The notes under the pieces are model-generated. The model did not search any database. It saw nothing but the letters and a program-made list of their open reading frames with translations, and had not been told where the DNA came from. DNA of 64,000 nt from Notospermus geniculatus. Its lineage: Eukaryota; Nemertea; Pilidiophora; Heteronemertea; Lineidae. This document shows positions 60,085 through 64,000 of the stretch, piece after piece. The stretch is taken from the NCBI GenBank assembly GCA_002633025.1, contig NMRB01000370.1:355370-419369 (forward strand), given 5' to 3'. A program made the translations under genes and the position numbers. How positions within the stretch are numbered: the stretch's first letter is position 1; every line of letters begins with the position of its first letter.

Positions 60085-60235
60085 CAGGGTTGATGTAGTG
60101 GCAATATCAGTACCTGCCACAAAAGAGGTTGTTGGTTCAATCCATGGTTCCATTTTGCTAGGGATGGTGGTCTCTCCTCAACAACATAGTTTTTCTCCAA
60201 GAGATCCAGTTTCTTCCTACATTACCAAAACGTCA
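60085..60235 (+). mobile_element. tRNA-derived SINE
   Basis: TTGATGTAGTGGCAATATCA (A-box region), GTTGGTTCAATCCATGG (B box, 60131-60147), then GATCCAGTTTCTTCCTAC as the core. Same family as 24045-24270. It begins a few bases after the TTAA-flanked MITE. Confidence 0.72.
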
Positions 60236-60882
60236 CCCAGTATTCATACGATGAGTGGCTACAAAGCCAAGTTAGCCCTCTGGAAATAGTTTTTCATTCT
60301 CCATACTTTACATAATACCTTTTCTTTAAAATCTTCAAATACTTTGTCATTTTTTTGTCCACAAGTGCATTAATTGTGGGAATTAGGCCTATCTTGAGAT
60401 ATTGCAGTGGGTGGATTTGTCTGCTAATGTATGTTAACTCATCAATAATTGCGTCGTGGTTATCTTTGACAAGACCAAACAGGAAAATGCTTTGGCATGT
60501 TTTATCATATCACATTCACAAGCCTCTTATGTTATGCACATATAATGTAATCGAAAGAATCATGACAAGTGGGACGTATTTACTCCACATTTAAATGAAT
60601 ACCAAGTATTTGTACATTCTTTATATGTAATGTGCTTTAACTACTTCACTAAGGCCGGAATTTCGATCCATCATGTGGTCATTTAACTGTACTGGTACTA
60701 CATGACATTACAATGATGGAAATTTCCATAGCAAAGTGGTTAACCATCAGATAGACATTTCCAAATATTTCTCACCCAGGCCCCTAGGAACCACTTCGTA
60801 GGAAGTTCAAAGCTACCAGCCTGCCACCATCATTCTGTGCGGGCTCTGGGCTCACTGAAGTACCGGTAATCTGTGACATCAT

Positions 60883-61021
60883 GGGCCGTATTCAAAAAGG
60901 GTGATCATCGTGCGATTAAGACTTAGACGCGTGTAACTTCACTAAATGCACACACTTTCATCATGCATTTGACAAAGTTACACGTGTCTAAGTCTTAAAC
61001 ACCCTTTTTGAATAGGGTCCC
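60883..61021. mobile_element. GGGCCGTATTCA-type foldback MITE
   Basis: Left GGGCCGTATTCAAAAAGGGT ... ATTAAGACTTAGACGCGTGT, right the inverse ACACGTGTCTAAGTCTTAAA ... CACCCTTTTTGAATAGGGTC. About 50-bp arms with two small gaps. Confidence 0.9.
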
Positions 61022-61258
61022 ATATATTTATACTCAATAAAACCTGATGGTTTATCAAGGTACTGGGGGCAGGACATGGTGGTGGTCATTTTAGTCAGTC
61101 CATTATGACTGGTCATCTGCCAGGCATGAGACAATCATTGACTGTGTGTCAGTGCCAAACATACCAGTTCTTATCTAGCATGTCTAGTGTGATGCATTCA
61201 TCTTTAAACTTAAGACCATGGCACGTAGTTTCTAGCATTGTATGCCAAGTAGGGCCTA

Positions 61259-61848
61259 AAGGCTCGTCTACACGATCATACATTTGTTCAAAACATCATC
61301 ATACATTTGTATGATGATGTCCAAGCTTGTGTGTCGATTTCTGTCTTGTGACAATGCAGCTAAAATTTTGAACATCATCATACATTGTTCAAAACAGCAT
61401 CATACACTTGCATGATGATGTTCAAGTTTGTTGTGGATTTCGATCTACAGTCCAACATTCATGGACTTTGTATGATGAAGTATGATGGAGAAAGGATAAT
61501 GTTGGATGCTGTTCAAGTTTGTTTGGAAAACCGTCCACACGATCATACATTTGTCCATGAACATCATCACACATTTTTTTTCGGATGTTTTGCATTGGCA
61601 AGATGAAACATGCAGCTAAAAATTTGAACATCATCATACATGTTCAGGTTTGTTGGGAAAACAGTCCACACGATCATACATTTTGTCCTGAACATCATCA
61701 CACAAATTTGAACATCATCATACATGTTGGTTGCTGTTCAAGTTTGTTGGGAAAACAGCCGACACAATCAAATATCTGTCCATGAACATCATCATACAAA
61801 TGTATGATGATGTTTTGGACAAATGTATGATCGTGTAGACAGGCCTTA
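61259..61848. mobile_element. TIR element built from ATCATACA sub-repeats
   Basis: Ends AAGGCTCGTCTACACGATCA and, inverted, AAGGCCTGTCTACACGATCA, and the arms stay complementary for about 60 bp through CATCATACATTTGTATGATGATGT. Inside, GAACATCATCATACA and GTTTGTTGGGAAAACAGTCC recur 4-5 times at ~90-120-bp spacing. No coding capacity. Confidence 0.9.
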
Positions 61849-62016
61849 AGACTTGTTGATGTCAGTCGGTGAGTTTGGTTTCCTTTTGTGATTTATTTTT
61901 CAGTGGACAGAGTTTGGATTCATCCTGTGTTGTTGGTTCTGAGGGATTGAGCGGTTAGATGTGAGCTGAGTTCCAGGCCCATCGTTTTCATCCAGAGATT
62001 TTCGTGTCTATTTCAG

Positions 62017-62152
62017 AATGGCGACCACTCCCTCAAGGATTTTGACACAAGATCACCAAGTGGCTTTCTCAAGTTCCATACTAAGAATAAGGACTCGCCC
62101 AAGAGGAGCAGGCAACGGCCACCATTAGATCCTAGGCTTCACGAACCAACCG
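62017..62152 (+). CDS. SASH1: SASH1-like exon 6 in window
   Basis: 136 nt, phase 0 to 1, with acceptor CTATTTCAG and donor GTGAGTG. It encodes NGDHSLKDFDTRSPSGFLKF, then a basic KNKDSPKRSRQR stretch and PPLDPRLHEPTG. The position just after the ITM block and the FLKFH...RSRQR pattern loosely recall the VKFKRLHKL...RRVRKK stretch of vertebrate SASH1, but that alignment is weak. The basic cluster may act in nuclear targeting, as reported for SASH1 (inference). A 33-bp-arm MITE begins only about 30 bp after the donor. Confidence 0.8.
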
Positions 62153-63640
62153 GTGAGTGTGCCATCTTATCTTAACCCATGGGCTGGTATTCATAAAAGT
62201 TAGCAAATGCCTTTACTTAATATTTGCACAGCGAGGTCCAGTGTAAATGTACCGCAAAACTTGAAGTAAAAGCATTTGCTAACTTTTATGAATATCAGCC
62301 AAGGTTTCAATGACTGGAGACCCCGCGGCCCCTTTTAACGAAAACAGGAATTTAACTACCGGTACATACAGTTTGCAAATGAACAAAATTTGAGTAGGAC
62401 GAGGAAGCTGCCACACTTTTTTCCGTACAGAACAGGTTATCTGATAATGTCAAGTGAACTAAAAAAGATATCCTGAATTAAAGTTGTTGACCTATCAAAA
62501 ACCACTTGAGATAAGAACAACACTTATTATCTCAAAATTTTGTGATTGGATAGGTTTCGTTAAGTGGCGTTTCGGAAGTCCAAAGTCGCCATAACTGGAG
62601 AAACTCTCCTGTTGAATTCTGTCTGAAAAAAATGACAACTTGGACATCCGTTTAGCAACGATTGTGTCGTGAACTTTAAGTTAGTGATCTTGTAATCCAA
62701 TATCGTCTGCACCCACATATTCCTTAATATGTGGGTGAAAAACATTGTCATCCTTCCTAAGTATCTTAATGTGAGGATGTCTCTGGGACATGTATGTCAA
62801 CATAATCATTAATAGCATGTCACTGTTCTTTGAAAGGAAGAATGCTTGATGAAGTTTCTAATGATAAGGCTTAAAAATAGTTTGGTTCCTGTTAAGACTT
62901 TAGATTTTGTGATGTCTTCTGGAGAGTACAATGTTCTTACAGTAGCCAGAACAACTTTATTCATGTGTCGCTCATTGGAACACTTTTGTTTCTGTTCATT
63001 CAATCACATTTGGATCTCATGATCAGCTGGACTTAGTATCATGTGATATTGTAATATTATAATTGGCATGTTTTGATGATGTAGGCCTATATAAGGCCTC
63101 TGAAATATTTTGCTTCTCATGGCACTACCCTGATATCTTTGACATTAAATGGCACAAGGATTTGCATCATAAGAGTAAGTGGATTCAAATTTAGGTCTTC
63201 TTCAGGATTACCCGGTAGGTGGATCAGGCTGGAACTGGGCCTAGATCTTGGGACTAGGACTAGGCGTAATTTAGCCACATCTTCTTCAAAATTCTGGACT
63301 CAGTTTGACTCTGTGTGCATGTTCAGCTGCCAAATTCTGTATGAATGTTGTTGGGGGCCTAGCTAGACCTATCTATCTAGCGGGTGTTCTGGTGTGTGCA
63401 CTATTTCTCTGAAATCACAAAACTAAGAAAGTCATCGGCATGCCCCCGTTTCTGAAATGATTGCCGGACACAAGAGAGAGGTCGAGGTCAATTGAACTGG
63501 TACATGACGGACTTTCTGGGGCTCTCTGTTCCCTGCATGACATGACAATGACATGACAAGCAACACTGGCAATGTTCCATCTCTGTAACTTTAATTTCAT
63601 TTTCATTATGTCAGTTTCATTCTTTGTCTTATTTCCACAG
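62153..63640. other. Intron between 62152 and 63641
   Basis: A 1.5-kb intron starting GTGAGTG and ending TTTCCACAG. Apart from the MITE at 62184-62300 it has no recognised feature. TAGGCCTA occurs at 63082. Confidence 0.75.
62184..62300. mobile_element. ATTCATAAA-family MITE, copy 2
   Basis: GGCTGGTATTCATAAAAGTT then AGCAAATGCCTTTACTT against the inverse AAGTAAAAGCATTTGCTAAC then TTTTATGAATATCAGCC. 37-bp arms with few mismatches. It shares inner words with 59201-59320. Confidence 0.92.
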
Positions 63641-64000
63641 ATTCTGAAGAGCTGCCGATTCCAGACAACGACACCGCACGATTATTAGACAGTCGACTTC
63701 AGCCATCTTGTCTCATTCGGGAAGAGCGAAAATTCCAGCGTTCGCAATCCACGGAAGAAAAATATCCACCATTTCACGTTTTCAGAAAAAGTTCCACAGA
63801 CTCGAATGTATCTGCACCTGTTTTTGGGTGTTTACAGGAAAAATATAACACACAGACTAGTGGCCATTCATGGGCCAGGGACACATCTGCACCAAATATT
63901 AGTGATACTTTAGCATGTGGTGGTAGTCCACGGTTACGAAAAGAACAATCGGACTTGGCCCAGTCGGGGATTTATAAACCTAGTCAGTTGGAAGAGGATA
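63641..64000 (+). CDS. SASH1: SASH1-like exon 7 in window, truncated by the window edge
   Basis: 360 nt with acceptor TTTCCACAG. The first two bases complete an Asp codon from the previous exon, then the frame stays open to the last base of the window and ends mid-codon. The product is hydrophilic, Ser/Thr rich and without a fold I can recognise. It contains RSQSTEE, FRKSSTDSN, ARDTSAPNIS and RKEQSDLAQSG, several of which are Arg-x-x-Ser sites typical of basophilic kinases or 14-3-3 docking. In vertebrate SASH1 a long disordered Ser-rich region of this kind separates the ITM block from the SLY domain, so SLY, SH3 and SAM should be encoded to the right of the window. Confidence 0.85.

Overview
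The window is nuclear DNA from an animal: multi-exon coding sequence with GT-AG introns, long AT-rich non-coding tracts, tRNA-derived SINEs, many short inverted-repeat DNA elements (MITEs) and minisatellites. The repeats and the recurrent palindrome TAGGCCTA suggest a marine invertebrate (lophotrochozoan, echinoderm or hemichordate). I cannot name the species. The sequence is from a draft assembly, with one 30-N gap (27732-27761) and two single-N joins (22373, 26452).

I can support only one protein-coding gene. It is on the + strand and runs off the right edge. Seven exons (24783-24920, 25150-25218, 27895-27935, 53566-53636, 58237-58478, 62017-62152, 63641-64000) keep one open frame through compatible splice phases, 352 codons plus one base. 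The product resembles the N-terminal part of SASH1 (SAM and SH3 domain-containing adaptor): an early coiled-coil-like block, then the conserved ITM(S/T)-type block, then Ser-rich disordered sequence. The SLY, SH3 and SAM domains would lie beyond the window. An ATG-initiated exon (56813-56915) ends in the same phase as exon 4 and could start a shorter isoform from an internal promoter.

Layout: 1-24.8 kb is upstream or first-intron sequence with no supported gene. It holds a 297-bp duplication, MITEs, a 15-bp-TIR element (11054-11817), minisatellites and a 925-bp tandem duplication with an N at its junction. 24.8-27.9 kb holds exons 1-3 and a second N-marked duplication (period 1078). 27.9-53.6 kb is one giant intron containing a 23-unit satellite of 94/90-bp monomers (35836-37966), further minisatellites, SINEs and foldback elements. 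53.6-64 kb holds the remaining exons in introns dense with palindromic MITEs.

The most interesting signals are the satellite with dimeric higher-order structure and its link to a 46-bp array at 10.6 kb, the possible alternative first exon, two hammerhead-like cores (43.5 and 46.3 kb), and two N-marked duplications that look like unmerged haplotypes.
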